The notes under the pieces: model-generated | What the model was told of the DNA's origin: nothing | The model's input: the letters and a program-made list of their open reading frames with translations, nothing else | Database searches by the model: none | Translations under genes and position numbers: made by a program | Shown here: positions 1 to 10,611 of the stretch, piece by piece | How positions within the stretch are numbered: the first letter of the stretch is position 1 | Layout of the letters: every line of letters starts with the position of its first letter | NCBI RefSeq assembly: GCF_000002075.1 | Contig: NW_004797534.1 | Coordinates: forward strand, 896,627 to 960,626 | Length of the DNA: 64,000 nt | DNA from: Aplysia californica | Taxonomy: Eukaryota; Mollusca; Gastropoda; Aplysiida; Aplysiidae | Reading direction: 5' to 3'

Positions 1-554
1 GTCACAAGCTTTGATTAAGTAAGCTTAAAGTGAGGCTAGAAGAGTCTACCAATAGAGTTGAAGGGAACATGTGCATAGCAGTCAAAACTGTTTCATTGCC
101 ACATATACCCTGTTCACCCCTTTCGAGCCACAGTTATAAGCAGCCACACGCGCTGATTAAGTAAGCTAACTATTACACTGGTCGAGTCTACCTCACAGAT
201 GTTAGGGGAACTAACTCCTAATAATATCTTGACTGATGCGAGTGCTTGTTTTTTTTCCTCGACTTTTTAACGTCCTATAATCAGATCATGACCTCGATTA
301 TGACACCGGCTCCTGGCCCCGAAAAGCTAGACAAAAACAGCCAAATGTGAAATATAAAATTTATAATTGGCATGCTCTTCCAAAGTGTTTAGACTGTCTG
401 GTATACTGACATCTCTGCTTCTTTCCTTGGTGTCCTCGTATTCAAATCTAAAGTTAGATTTAAGGTTAGTTAGAATAAATATTTAATGAAATACTTTCCC
501 AATTATTTTAGCGGGTGAATATGCATACAACATGAATCCAGGATCTGTTTTCAT
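1..554. other. No gene seen; diverged direct repeat
   Basis: No coding signal is seen. GATTAAGTAAGCT occurs near 13 and again near 154, each followed by a related stretch with GAGTCTACC and GGGAAC, so a roughly 140-bp unit is present twice in diverged form. Confidence 0.3.
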
Positions 555-827
555 TCACAACTCAGAGTTTAGTTTCCGCCTCCAGTAAGTAAGATTCTTG
601 TGACTTGTGTGAGGCCCTATCTGGTCCCATCTCACTTTGATTACCCTGCCAAACAAGTCAGCCTTCGCCCCTGTTGTGGAAGCTTTCTCAGTTTCATGAT
701 AAACCTCCTGGGATTTGACCCCTTTTTTTATTTCCTTTGTCTTATTCCGATCAATATTGGGTAGATCTAGATCTCTAACAATTGCTTCTGACACTGACAT
801 TGTTTGCACAAAAGTAGTCTTGTTCAT
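555..827 (-). CDS. Hypothetical 90-residue ORF
   Basis: This ORF reads MNKTTFVQTMSVSEAIVRDL at the start and ends in a basic tail (NLTYWRRKLNSEL). The composition is protein-like and not repetitive, and the start has a purine at -3. A minus-strand ATTAAA lies about 70 bp after the stop (TTTAAT on plus at 481-486). I do not recognise a family. It could be a small gene, a terminal exon of a gene running in from the right, or chance. Confidence 0.25.
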   Translation of the reverse strand: MNKTTFVQTMSVSEAIVRDLDLPNIDRNKTKEIKKGVKSQEVYHETEKASTTGAKADLFGRVIKVRWDQIGPHTSHKNLTYWRRKLNSEL

Positions 828-1360
828 CTCTCATAATCATAATCATGAGTTTAAATTTGAGCAAGTAAGCCAAAAGACGCTTGGGTAACAATAACAAGAC
901 GGTACAACTCGGTCTAAGTAGTTTCCTGTCCGCAGTGTCGTCATGCAATATCTAAAAGTAATTATTAGATCTAGATTCTAGATTCTATCTCTGCGTGCAC
1001 TTTATATTTTGCCATCTCATATGACGTCGCCTGATCTAGATTTCTAGGCTTCGGCATTTAGATTAGCAGGGGGTAAATCTAGTGTCTATATTCTCTAACG
1101 TTAGGCCTAGAGAATGTATACACGCTGTCTACGTTCTCTAATGTTCAGTGCTTCCAAGCATCGCATCGAATCCCGGTCCCGGAAGTTTTTTTTCTTCTCC
1201 TGAACCTAACATTATTTTATTTTTAAAACAATAATTAGACTCACAGACCAAGGAAAGCCACTATTGAACTCTAACCAGGCCTAAATTGATATACGGAAAA
1301 ATATAGACCTATATGGCTCTTTTCGTCTATGCAGACGGTCAATTTAGATGGTCTCAAGGT
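828..1360. other. No gene seen
   Basis: AT-rich sequence with scattered TCTAGAT words and no supported feature. It ends where the LINE 3' end begins. Confidence 0.3.
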
Positions 1361-1363
1361 TGT

Positions 1364-3300
1364 CTATATGCAGCTTCTTTCATGGCTAATTCTTCCTTTG
1401 TTTGAAGCGCAGATTATGTCGCAGTGCTTGCATGTCAGTGTCATAGATGGAAGCTCTGTATTTCTGCTGTTTTCCTTTCGTTGTTGGCGCTTCTTAGCCT
1501 GGTTGTCTCTAAGGCAGCTTTCTAGCATTATAGTTCTTTCCTTTGTCATTTTCCTCCATGTTTTCCTGTCCTCAGCTATGTCTTCCCAGATGCTAACATC
1601 TCCTCCAAGCTTAGATAAGCTGTTTTTGCAAGTGTCTTTGTACCTTAATTTTGGTCTTCTTCTTGGTCTCTTTCCCTGGGCAAGTTCTCCATAGATAAGT
1701 TGCATCAGAATCCGGTTGTCGTCCATTCTCTTGACATGGCCCAGCCATCTCAATCTTTTTAAACTCAGGATAGTTGTCATGCTCTGGAGGTTTGCCCGTG
1801 CCAGCACTTCAACATTTGTAACCTTGTTTGTAACGTTGTCACGCCTAGTGTTGATCTCATAATCAAGTGATGTAGTAGAGCTGATGGTACACCCCCGTTA
1901 ACAGAACTTGTCTACTGTCTCAAGTTCCTTGTTGTTCAGCCATATATGGCTCTGCTCTGCGCCTTCTTGGGTAACTAAAGACCTTGCATGCTGTTGATAG
2001 GCGGTCCATCATTTTTTGTAGGGTTGATTCACTGTGAGCAACAAGAGCAGCATCATCGGCGAAGAGAAGGTCTCGTACTGTTGTTTTGTTGATCTTGGTC
2101 TTGGCCTTGAGTCGAGCAAGATTGAAGAGCGACCCATCTGTTCTCCAGTGGAGGAAGGCCTCCCCTGGTGACTCTTTAAATGCGTGTTCCGGTAAGAAAG
2201 CAAAATAAGTGCTAAAAAGGGTTGGTGCTAAGACACAACCTTGCTTTACTCCACTATCGATGTTAAAACTGTTTGATGTTGAGCCTTCAAACTGAATGGT
2301 GGCCTTCATATTTTCGTGGAATGAGATGATGAGCTGTAGCAGTGTTGGGGGACAGCCAATTTTTCCAAGCACCATGTACAGTCCTGATCTACTGACTGTA
2401 TCAAATGCCTTTGTCAGATCGACGAACGCAGCATGTAATGGCAGTTGTTGCTCCCTGCATTTTTCTTGTAGCTGACGAATAGAAAAGATCATGTCCATTG
2501 TTGAGCGGTTAGATCTGAAACCGCTTTGACTCTCTGGTAGGACTCAATCTGCTAGTTTCTGAAGTCGCCTCAGGATGATCCTAGCGAAAGCTTTTCCAGT
2601 GATGCTTAGCAGTGAGATACCTCTGTAGTTGTTGAAATCTCCTTTGTCCCCTTTGTTTTTGTAGAGGGTGGTGATTTTGGCATCTCTCATGTCATGTGGA
2701 ATTTCTGTTTTCAGCCAACAAGTCGTTAGTAGCTTGTAAAGACATGGGAGGAGGGTCTCTTTGTTCTCTTTCAACACTTCGGCAGGTATGTTGTCATTCC
2801 TGCTGCTTTTCTGCAAGCGAGTTCATCGATTGCAGAGGACAGTTCTTCTTCTGTTGGTGTTGTATCAAGTTCTGACATTTCGGAGAGCTGAGGAATGGCC
2901 TCATGTGGCTGTCTATCAACATGTTCTCTGAGTATAAGTCTGAATAATGTTCCATCCATCTTTTCGTTTGTTTCTTCCTGTCTGTCGGCTGTTCACCTGT
3001 CGCAGACTTTAGAGGTGCCACTTTGTTTGCTGTTGGTCCAATAGCAACTCTGATGTTTACATACATTTTCCTGATATTACCTGTATCGCTGGCCTGTTGG
3101 ATTTCTGAGCATAACTTGTCCCAGTACTGATTGGCACACTTTCTGCTTTTTCTTTGAAGGTTGGATTTAGCAGCACGTAGTTGTTGCTTTGTACTCTCTG
3201 TTGGATTTGTGTTGTGTTCTATCAGAATCTTACGCTTTTTCTTGAGTAGTGGTGCAAGTGTTGATGCACTGGCTTCAACCCAGTCTTCCTTGCAAATATT
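1364..3300 (-). mobile_element. 5'-truncated, frameshifted non-LTR retrotransposon (LINE)
   Basis: Reading on the minus strand, fragments in different frames follow the LINE ORF2 order. A linker with KRWMEHYSDLY lies at 2.8-3.07 kb. The reverse transcriptase fingers (NDNIPAEVLKENKETLL, YKNKGDKGDFNNYRGISLL) lie at 2.54-2.82 kb. The palm (FVDLTKAFDTVSR, VKQGCVLAPTLF, and LFADD as a YADD variant) lies at 1.92-2.50 kb. The C-terminal segment at 1.36-1.81 kb carries RLRWLGHVKRMDD, GKRPRRRPKLRYKDTCK and a final Cys-Cys-His zinc-finger-like motif (LTCKHCDI ending ISHERSC). At least three frame changes separate the fragments and the endonuclease part is absent. The lineage looks RTE-like or related, but I cannot fix the clade. 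Confidence 0.9.
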
Positions 3301-3574
3301 TTGACCACAACAATCTCAGATCAAAACAACGGATTAAATTTTTAATAAAATCATTTATTCAAGATTTTTTCTGACGTCACTACTTATTACACTAGAATAA
3401 TGTTTCATCTATCAGTATACCGAAAATTATGACAATATCTTAACAACGTTTCGCCTGATAGATTTTTGTGTCCCCATCCCCCCCCCCCCCCCTGAAAGAG
3501 CCCAATTTGAGAGAAAACTCCTAAAAGTTTGGACGTGCAAAACTTACTGTAAATAGTAAATGTAGTCTGTTATA
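3301..3574. other. No gene seen; poly-C run
   Basis: AT-rich spacer between the LINE and the Tc1 remnant, with a run of about 14 C near 3,479-3,492. Confidence 0.3.
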
Positions 3575-4700
3575 CAGTTGCGTCCAAAAGAAACTTGAAA
3601 ATGTAATCACCCAGTCATCGTGTTAAAGCCTTGCATTACCCATTCATGCAGCATTCCAATTTAAAGCTAAATAAATTCTTCATCATCTGACTCTTTAATA
3701 TTTAATCTATTTTAAGAGACGCCCGAGATATTGTCACTCAAAATTGACCTTAAAAAATAAGGCTTTGCAAAATTGTGCGAAATCAAAGAAAAGTAAAATT
3801 GTCTTTGCGCATTTATTGAAGAGTATCAATATTGATCGAATGGAGATATATTGAATGCCCAATGAATGGAGAATTGTGTCTTTGCAATAAACAATATTTT
3901 ATTACAATATTTTGTCTCGATAGTTTCAAACATAACGGAAAACAGAGCAATCACAGATACCACACAAAACTTCGACTCAACACTAATTGTGTTCATTGTT
4001 ATTTTGCTTAGGAACCATTGGCTTTGTGTTGTGCACGAAACCTTTAGGTATCAATTCTATTTAGTTTTGGACATATTTATCAGTCATTTCATTTCAAATG
4101 TCACAGGGAGTTACAAACAAAGGGTCTGAATTGGGGGCAAAGTCGTTTTTCTTCAGCCGCTGTTTCATGGGACTTCACATACCTGTAGGATTCATATCGG
4201 GGCTGTTTGCTGCTAACTATTCGAAGGTTGACTTGATTTGGTTTTTTAAGAATTCTTTAATGGCATTGGCCCTATGAGAAAATGCCGTGTTTCGCATGGG
4301 GATGACTACTTGAATAACACCTTGACGAAAATAAGGGTAAGACATGAAGCTCCAGCACTTGCGTGATGTAGTCCACTAAACCAAGGTATCCGGTGATTCT
4401 CACGAGAGCGACTTTGTTCATTCCGCCCCATGCCACCCAAAACCATGGCAGTTTCGTGGCCTCTGTTCCTCTCTGACAGATGTTCAAAATCTTACAGGGT
4501 CTGTGCGCAAAAGAGGTTTCGAGCTCGGTAAGAAACCAACAGCTCCTGAACAAAAACAAAATGAAAACTAATGAACACAAGTAACTGTTACGTCCAGGTT
4601 TTGTGAGGCATTTGTAACTGCTCTGTTTTTCAATCTTCATTAGTTTTCTGTTCAGCTCTTCGCTGTTGGTGTTTTGGAAGCTCTGAAGTGCATTGAACAT
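3575..4700 (-). mobile_element. Decayed Tc1/mariner transposon
   Basis: On the minus strand the 142-residue ORF at 4,272-4,700 contains FWVAWGGMNKVALVRITGYL then DYITQVLELHVLPLF, which match the Tc1-like transposase core (VWGGI, ALV.I.G.LT...YI..VL..HV.P). After stops, the minus strand continues with ANSPDMNP at about 4.19 kb, the family's SPDxNP motif near the third catalytic residue. At 3,575, after TA, the sequence CAGTTGCGTCCAAAAGAAAC looks like a Tc1-type terminal repeat. The partner TIR was not found. Several stops show the copy is dead. Confidence 0.7.
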
Positions 4701-5357
4701 ACTTTTGCTTATGCGATGTGTGTAGTTATCTTTTACAATTTCAAAGTCATAAATGCCATAAAAAAATTGAGCATCTGATGAGATTTGGCATCTCCGTCAC
4801 ACAGTATCCTGCTGTGTACTAAACCTCAGTGTTGCGCTGATTTTGTGAATATTATTTCAGCCTCCATAGCTTTTGCACTTCCTTGTAAATTTTGCTGATA
4901 CTTTATTTGATGGTGGGTTCTCATAGGCAGAATAAAAAAGCGCATATCCGTCATTGTCACCTACTTCTTTATCTTTCTTTATGGGTGAAATTTTCTTTTT
5001 GGCAATGGGATGAGGAGCAAGTTCATCCTCATCTAAAGTTTCCTCTTCACTATTATCACTCTCACGATATGTTTCATCACTATACCTACACCACTAGTGC
5101 CTATCAATGTTCGAACTGTCGTGTGATGTGCTGAAGAATGTCGATGCCATTGCAGTAGGCTGTGGTAATCTTGAGAAATTGAGGCTAGGGCATCAAAGTA
5201 TTTTGGAAACGTTGAACTGTTGAAACTGGGGTATTGCCGAAACAGCACTCTCATCTCGTTGATTAGACGCTAGCATCAGCATCGGTAAATGTCATTGAAA
5301 GAGACGATTATGAGGCTGAAACAAAAGAATGAATTGAGTGTAGGAACTGATCTAAAA
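4701..5357. other. No gene seen
   Basis: No coding signal, TIR or tRNA-like segment is visible. It may include the degraded 5' part of the adjoining Tc1 copy. Confidence 0.25.
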
Positions 5358-5359
5358 TC

Positions 5360-5408
<49 letters not shown>
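5358..5408. repeat. (CTGT)n microsatellite
   Basis: About 12 perfect tandem copies of CTGT; any ORF across it is an artefact. Confidence 0.97.
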
Positions 5409-5697
5409 AAATATAAACACAGGCACAGTTTTGGTGTAGAACAAAATAAGACAGTAAAGTTGAGTAAAGGGAACATTGACCAATAATGAGTTTCTCAGAT
5501 AAGGAGACCTGGCAATAATATTGAGAGCTTTCGTTTTCAGTTCTTGTCTCGTAGTTGCAAGAAATAAAAATAAAGATAACCGTGCTATCAACTTTCCTTA
5601 TCTCTTTACTGTATAAAAATGCATACATGATATGAAAAACGCTTGCAAATAGTTTGAATGAAAGAATGAATATCTCGTTCTGAGCCAAAGACATAAT

Positions 5698-5698
<1 letters not shown>

Positions 5699-5788
<90 letters not shown>

Positions 5789-5795
5789 GATAGAG

Positions 5796-5855
<60 letters not shown>

Positions 5856-5928
5856 GGGGGGCGGAGAGAGAAGGTTGGGGGGGGAGAGAGAAGGTGAGAG
5901 AGAAGGTTGGGGGGGGGTGGGGGGGGGT
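5699..5928. repeat. Compound microsatellite (CA)n-(GATA)n-(GA)n-G-rich
   Basis: About 42 CA repeats (5,699-5,784) are followed by about 11 GATA units (to about 5,838), a GA run, and a purine-only G-rich tract with GGGGGGG blocks to about 5,928. The Cys-Val and Ser-Leu ORFs here are repeat artefacts. Confidence 0.97.
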
Positions 5929-6200
5929 GCGTGACCTCGCCAGCTTCTATACATTTTAAGCCTTCTTGTAAACTAAGCCGGGGATGTTTAAGCTCTCGGC
6001 ATACACTCACATAGAGCAGTGTTTTGTTTCTATTATGATAAGAATTATTCCCGTCATTTTCTCTCTGCGTCGGTTCCCAGGCTTTTTCGTTTTCCTTCAT
6101 CTCATGGGATGGAACTTTTGAAGCTGGCCAAAATATTAAATATACGTCACTGTAGTCACTGACTAAAACCGGCAGTGGACGCCCCGTCTAAACAAAGCTT

Positions 6201-6335
6201 GAGTACCGTGAACGTAGCCTCAACAGCGCCTGCAAACTGCATTCAGGGCGCCGTGAACGTAGCCTGCCAACTCCATTCACGGCGCCGTGAACCTAGCCTG
6301 CAGACTACGTTCACGGCGCCGTGAACGTAGCCACT
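6201..6335. repeat. 34-bp tandem repeat with perfect 26-bp palindrome
   Basis: GGCGCC recurs at 6,247, 6,281 and 6,315, exactly 34 bp apart, within units reading GCCGTGAACGTAGCC then a CATTCAC-like end; a diverged unit lies at about 6,201-6,246. Positions 6,305-6,330 are a perfect palindrome with half-site CTACGTTCACGGC. Confidence 0.9.
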
Positions 6336-6341
6336 GCGAAT

Positions 6342-6342
6342 A

Positions 6343-6424
<82 letters not shown>

Positions 6425-6459
6425 TGTATATATATGTATATATATTATTAGCCACTGCA

Positions 6460-6511
<52 letters not shown>

Positions 6512-6521
6512 AGCCACTGCG

Positions 6522-6558
<37 letters not shown>
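6342..6558. repeat. Three (TA)n tracts separated by a conserved GCCACTGCRAATAATA spacer
   Basis: TA runs at about 6,346-6,446, 6,463-6,508 and 6,527-6,556 are each preceded by GCCACTGC(G/A)AATAATA. The block is a higher-order tandem array, not a simple microsatellite. Confidence 0.9.
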
Positions 6559-6560
<2 letters not shown>

Positions 6561-6639
6561 TTATTATGTAGGCTACAAACGCATGGTGCACTTATTGGTA
6601 TCATTCGATCTTGGCCTATTATTATCATTATAATTTAAA

Positions 6640-6966
6640 ACAGAAACTTACTAGATCGAGATCTAGATCTACTGGCCAAGCTAACTTTTTGAAAAATTTG
6701 GGGTTCTTAAAAATATGGATTGTGATGATTTTACAACATATCCTAGAGAGTAGAGAGTGCGAGAGAACCAAACTGTGAGGCTGTGGTGAGGGAGGGAAAC
6801 GTCAGTGGAGTTCGGCGTCTTTTCATTGTTCATCTTGTTTGACTTGAGCATCATTTTTCATTTAAAGTAATTACAGAAATATAGAATTTAAGTAGATTCT
6901 ACACTGTCTAGATTTAGATAGATCTAATCTAGAGTCTAGACCTAGATCTAGATCTAGATCTAGTCT
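6640..6966. promoter_or_regulatory. 5' flank of ZBED-like ORF with CTAGAT-rich tract
   Basis: AGATCT/CTAGAT words cluster at 6,655-6,672 and again at 6,914-6,966, ending 11 bp before the ATG. This is probably 5' UTR or promoter, inferred only from position. No TATA box or splice acceptor is clear. Confidence 0.3.
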
Positions 6967-6977
6967 ATCCAGACAAA

Positions 6978-9269
6978 ATGGACGCCAGACTCAATTCGAG
7001 TATTGTATGGCAATATTTTCATAGAGAAAAGCCTGGTGACCGCGCTGTAAAATGTCGTTTATGCGAAAGAGTGTATACTATGGCAGTAGGTGGTACAACT
7101 TCCAATTTGATTAAGCATATCAGAGGGAAGCACCTTGATGACCCCCCGCCCACCATTATTACCAGCACTGAAGCTGAAATTGATACTTCTAGTGATGCCC
7201 AGCAAACATTTATTAGGCCACCTTCTGATCTAAATTCTGAGGTTAACACTGACAGTGGGCAGATTGAAGAGATCGGGAGGAAGCTCACTTCCTGTGAAAA
7301 TCCAAGGAACTATAAACGTAAACCTAAAAAGTTTACTTCTGTTGTGTGGAAACACTTTGTTTTACCAACTCCTGGAAGTGAAACCTGCTCTTGCATTCAC
7401 TGTGGGGCTGTCATGTCATACTCTTACGAACATAGGGGATCAACAACAAATATGAGAAGACATGTTGAAAGAAAACATCCTGAGCAGTTTTTGGAGACTG
7501 AGGGACAGAAATGTTCAATCTCTTCAGACATAACTCACGATAAGTCTCAAAATTATTATGTGACTGCTAATTCTAGAGATACTGTGAATGACAATGAGTG
7601 TAGCAGTAGCTTAATTGAGCCAAAAACTGAGCCTGTGCCCGTAGCGAGTGTAGACAAATCATTTCCATCTGTTAAATCACCGCTGAACATTAAAAGTGGG
7701 GGCAGCAAAGAGAAAGAGCAAACTGACGCACTTGTATTGCAAATGATAACATCTGACCTACAGTCATTGTCACTCGTAGAAAGTGAAGGCTTTCGTAATG
7801 TTGTAAAAGCACTTAATTCACAGTATGAGCTACCCAGTTGTGATAAGCTGTCTGAGGATCTTTTACCTCACTTGTATGAAGAAGTGCAACAAGATGTGAA
7901 GATTTCACTGCAGCTTTCTGACAAAGTGGCTATTACTGCGGACAGCTGGATGTCTTGGAGCTCAAAACAATATGTGACACTTACCGCTCATTTTCTCTCC
8001 CAGTCATGGGAAAAAAAGTCACTTGTACTCAGCACCATGCAAATCAGCAATGACTTAACAGGTGTTGAACTTGCTGCTGAGTTAAAGAAAAATTTAATGG
8101 ACTGGGAAATTCAAAATAAAGTTTGTGCTGTATTGACTGAAACGGATCTCAGTAGTGATTCATCGTTTATGGCAGATGCTGTCCTCCACTTAGAATTAGA
8201 GCATGTGCCTTGTTTTGTGTATGCCTTGGACAGAATGGTGAAAAAGGCATTTAAAGCCTCAGAAGATGTTGTGGCTGCTGCGAATCGAGTTAGGGCAATT
8301 GCATCCTATTTGCAGTACTCCTGTGATGGTGTGAGTATGTTGAGAGAAGTGCAAGGCTCTTACAATGCTGACATTCCTTTGAAAAAGATTCTTGAGAGAG
8401 ATGAAGAGGACAGGTGGATGTCAACCTTACACATGATCCGTCATTATCTTACTCTTCATGAAGAGCTTTCAGCAGCATTGTGTTATTTGGGAAAGACTGA
8501 TATCTGCATACTCGAAATTGATGTTGGCATTATGAAAAAAGTAGTAGAGACTCTGGAGCCTTTTGAATTAGCTGCAGAAGAACTGTGTGTTGAAGAGCGT
8601 GCCACACTTTCTACGGTGATTCCAATGCTCAAGCAGCTACAGAGTTGCTTGTCAGAACTACAGTATCAAGATTTCACCTTTACTTTAGTGTTACAGACGG
8701 AGCTCAGCCGTTTGTCTTCATCTCTGGAGGGAAATTTTACCGTTGGAGCTTCCACTGTCCTTGATCCTCGATTCAAGTATTTGCCCTTCAGTGACTCTGC
8801 CAAAGCAAAGAACATTGAAAGTCGTCTAACTTCAATGCTGACTGAAGTCTATGAAGTGAAGTCTACTGATTCCTCAAATTTCACAGTGCCAGATGAAAAA
8901 TCAGCAACGAATGAGAAATCTTTGTGGAACAAATTTGATTCAAAAGTTATTGATTTTTTGGAGACTTCTGCGAGTAATACATTTCTCCCAGCCATAGAAC
9001 TGAGACGCTATTTTGAAAGCAGGCAGCTAAGAAGGCAAGAAGTGCATCCAATTGATTGGTGGAAGTCAAATGAAGCCCTTTTACCAAACCTGAGCAAACT
9101 AGCACAACAGTTTTTGGCCATACCAGCATCCGCAGTTCCTGCTAAAGTGATTTTTTCGAAGGCAAGTGAGGCTTTCCTGGCAAAAAGAAGTTGTTTGGAA
9201 GAAAGGCATATTGACAAGATGATTTTCTTAAACAAAAACGCTTGCAGCAAATTTATGAAATTATGTTAG
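6978..9269 (+). CDS. ZBED-like protein: two BED zinc fingers plus hAT-transposase-derived body, intact single-exon ORF
   Basis: The 763-residue ORF starts at an ATG in good context (ACAAAATGG). BED finger 1 spans about residues 8-52 (VWQYF, CRLCERVY, LIKHIRGKH) and BED finger 2 about 121-168 (VVWKHF, CIHCGAVM, NMRRHVERKH). The rest follows the hAT order: ITADSWMSW with the first Asp at 322, RWMST at 479-483, LEPFELAAEEL near 525, LDPRFKYLPF near 595, and a C-terminal dimerisation region (WWKSNEALLPNL, FLAIPASAV, AKRSCL, FLNKN). At the usual second catalytic site, hAT VTDN-like, this reads LTETD with Glu388, and the CxxH box usually CxAH reads CFVY with Tyr415. The open frame with altered catalytic positions favours a domesticated gene, but a recent hAT copy cannot be excluded. 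No TIR or 8-bp target duplication was found. The nearest relatives are ZBED-family genes; I do not assign a symbol. Confidence 0.85.
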   Translation: MDARLNSSIVWQYFHREKPGDRAVKCRLCERVYTMAVGGTTSNLIKHIRGKHLDDPPPTIITSTEAEIDTSSDAQQTFIRPPSDLNSEVNTDSGQIEEIGRKLTSCENPRNYKRKPKKFTSVVWKHFVLPTPGSETCSCIHCGAVMSYSYEHRGSTTNMRRHVERKHPEQFLETEGQKCSISSDITHDKSQNYYVTANSRDTVNDNECSSSLIEPKTEPVPVASVDKSFPSVKSPLNIKSGGSKEKEQTDALVLQMITSDLQSLSLVESEGFRNVVKALNSQYELPSCDKLSEDLLPHLYEEVQQDVKISLQLSDKVAITADSWMSWSSKQYVTLTAHFLSQSWEKKSLVLSTMQISNDLTGVELAAELKKNLMDWEIQNKVCAVLTETDLSSDSSFMADAVLHLELEHVPCFVYALDRMVKKAFKASEDVVAAANRVRAIASYLQYSCDGVSMLREVQGSYNADIPLKKILERDEEDRWMSTLHMIRHYLTLHEELSAALCYLGKTDICILEIDVGIMKKVVETLEPFELAAEELCVEERATLSTVIPMLKQLQSCLSELQYQDFTFTLVLQTELSRLSSSLEGNFTVGASTVLDPRFKYLPFSDSAKAKNIESRLTSMLTEVYEVKSTDSSNFTVPDEKSATNEKSLWNKFDSKVIDFLETSASNTFLPAIELRRYFESRQLRRQEVHPIDWWKSNEALLPNLSKLAQQFLAIPASAVPAKVIFSKASEAFLAKRSCLEERHIDKMIFLNKNACSKFMKLC

Positions 9270-9520
9270 CAAGTCATTTTATTTGTTTTCTGGAATCATG
9301 TCCACAGATCGTTTGGGGGAATGAATTTGAGATGAAACTACACAATTTTCATGGGCAGCACATTTTAGCTTATTTGTTACTGTTGTCTTTTTGTTTTTTT
9401 TTATGCTTTTTAGTCTGAATATTGAACCTCTTACTGCAAGCGATGAGAACTTTTTTAGCAGCTTTGACCTTTGAGTCTTTGAACACAAAATTTTTAGCAG
9501 ATGTTCTCACCCATATATGG
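9270..9520 (+). other. 3' flank of the ZBED-like ORF
   Basis: This T-rich stretch follows the stop codon and precedes a MITE fragment. It probably contains the 3' UTR. I see no AATAAA hexamer close to the stop, so the polyadenylation site is undetermined. Confidence 0.3.
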
Positions 9521-9612
9521 TCCTTGAAAACTGAAAAATAACATATTTTGTGCCTTTAATCAACGTTTTTTTTGTCAAATTCACACGAAAATATGTTTTA
9601 TATTTATATGGA
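9521..9612 (-). mobile_element. Fragment of the 435-bp TIR family (copy 1)
   Basis: Internal piece only: TCCTTGAAAACTGAAAAATA, then GTGCCTTTAATCAACG and AAATTCACACGAAAATATG match the middle of other minus-oriented copies such as 45,659-46,086. Neither TIR is present. Confidence 0.7.
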
Positions 9613-10483
9613 CTTAACTCTTATCCTGCGTCTGTGCCCAGTTGCGTATCTTATCAGCAACCGATTACGTCGGACTGGCCGGGCAGGCCGCCGGGGTCAC
9701 TCAGTGTGTACTGTTGGTGTACAGCGCGCGCGCCGGGAAACGTGTGTTTTCGCCATGAATACCGCGGGAGTGTGTTAACTGATGATGAAAATAACGCTCT
9801 ATCCTTCATAGCATTCTATTTATAAAGTGTTACAAACACATGAATAACCCCCTCTCACAAGCTGATAAGACATTACGAGTAGTTACGCCCATTTGAATAA
9901 CCTTTCTGGACGCTCTTGTTGTTATGAATGACCTGAGGTTCGAAAAGGGATAATTTAGGTCAATTTCCGAATGTTTTACACTCAAATTGTTCTTTGTACC
10001 TGCACAAGGGTATTCAAAACTATTAAACAAGCTCATTTTTTATCAGGTAGTATCATTTCATACAAAATCAAGCTAATTTGAAATATTTTGTATAGAAAAA
10101 TGGAAGTCTTGTTTCCTGACTATCCTTTCGAGCTCCTCATGTCTAAGTGGGTCAATTTCTTCTATAATTTCTTTGGACGAACATCTAGAGCTATCAACTT
10201 GGCATGTTTTGAATGAGACGTATGCCTCGATTACGAACCAACGCAGGTGGTTCTAGAAGAAGGCCACAAACGTACACAAACTCAAGCAGACTGACGCACA
10301 CACACTTGACCTGCGTGAATGGGGATCCGACTCGGGACCCGAATGACACGTAAGAGGATGCGCGCTGCGGGTGCGCTGAGCCAGGAGCTACACTGACTCG
10401 GGACCAGAACGCAGGCGAGGTGCCGAAATAGGCTTATCGGGCTACATAAACCCGGCTCCCGCAGGATGAGGGTTAAGAGGTGT
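9613..10483. other. No gene seen; GC-rich patches
   Basis: Two CpG-rich patches (about 9,660-9,770, with GCGCGCGC, and 10,240-10,470) sit in otherwise AT-rich DNA. No ORF or TIR is convincing. Confidence 0.3.
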
Positions 10484-10600
10484 CAAGCCAAAAATAGAAA
10501 AATTCAATAAAAAATAAATTGCCAGACTAATGGAAAAATGCCAATTTTTTAGTTTTCATTATTTTGACGAGCGCCTGATTTTACCATGATGCTTTACATC
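10484..10600 (-). mobile_element. Truncated copy 2 of the 435-bp TIR family
   Basis: About 115 bp of the TIR end in minus orientation, reading AATGCCAATTTTTTAG then TTTTGACGAGCGCCTGATTT. It lies head-to-head with copy 3, separated by about 11 bp of GT repeat. Confidence 0.85.
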
Positions 10601-10611
10601 ATGTTCATGTG

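Noticed and set aside
5308-6628. Several ORFs of repeated Cys-Val, Ser-Leu, Tyr-Ile
   Set aside because: Translations of CA, GATA, GA and TA microsatellites.
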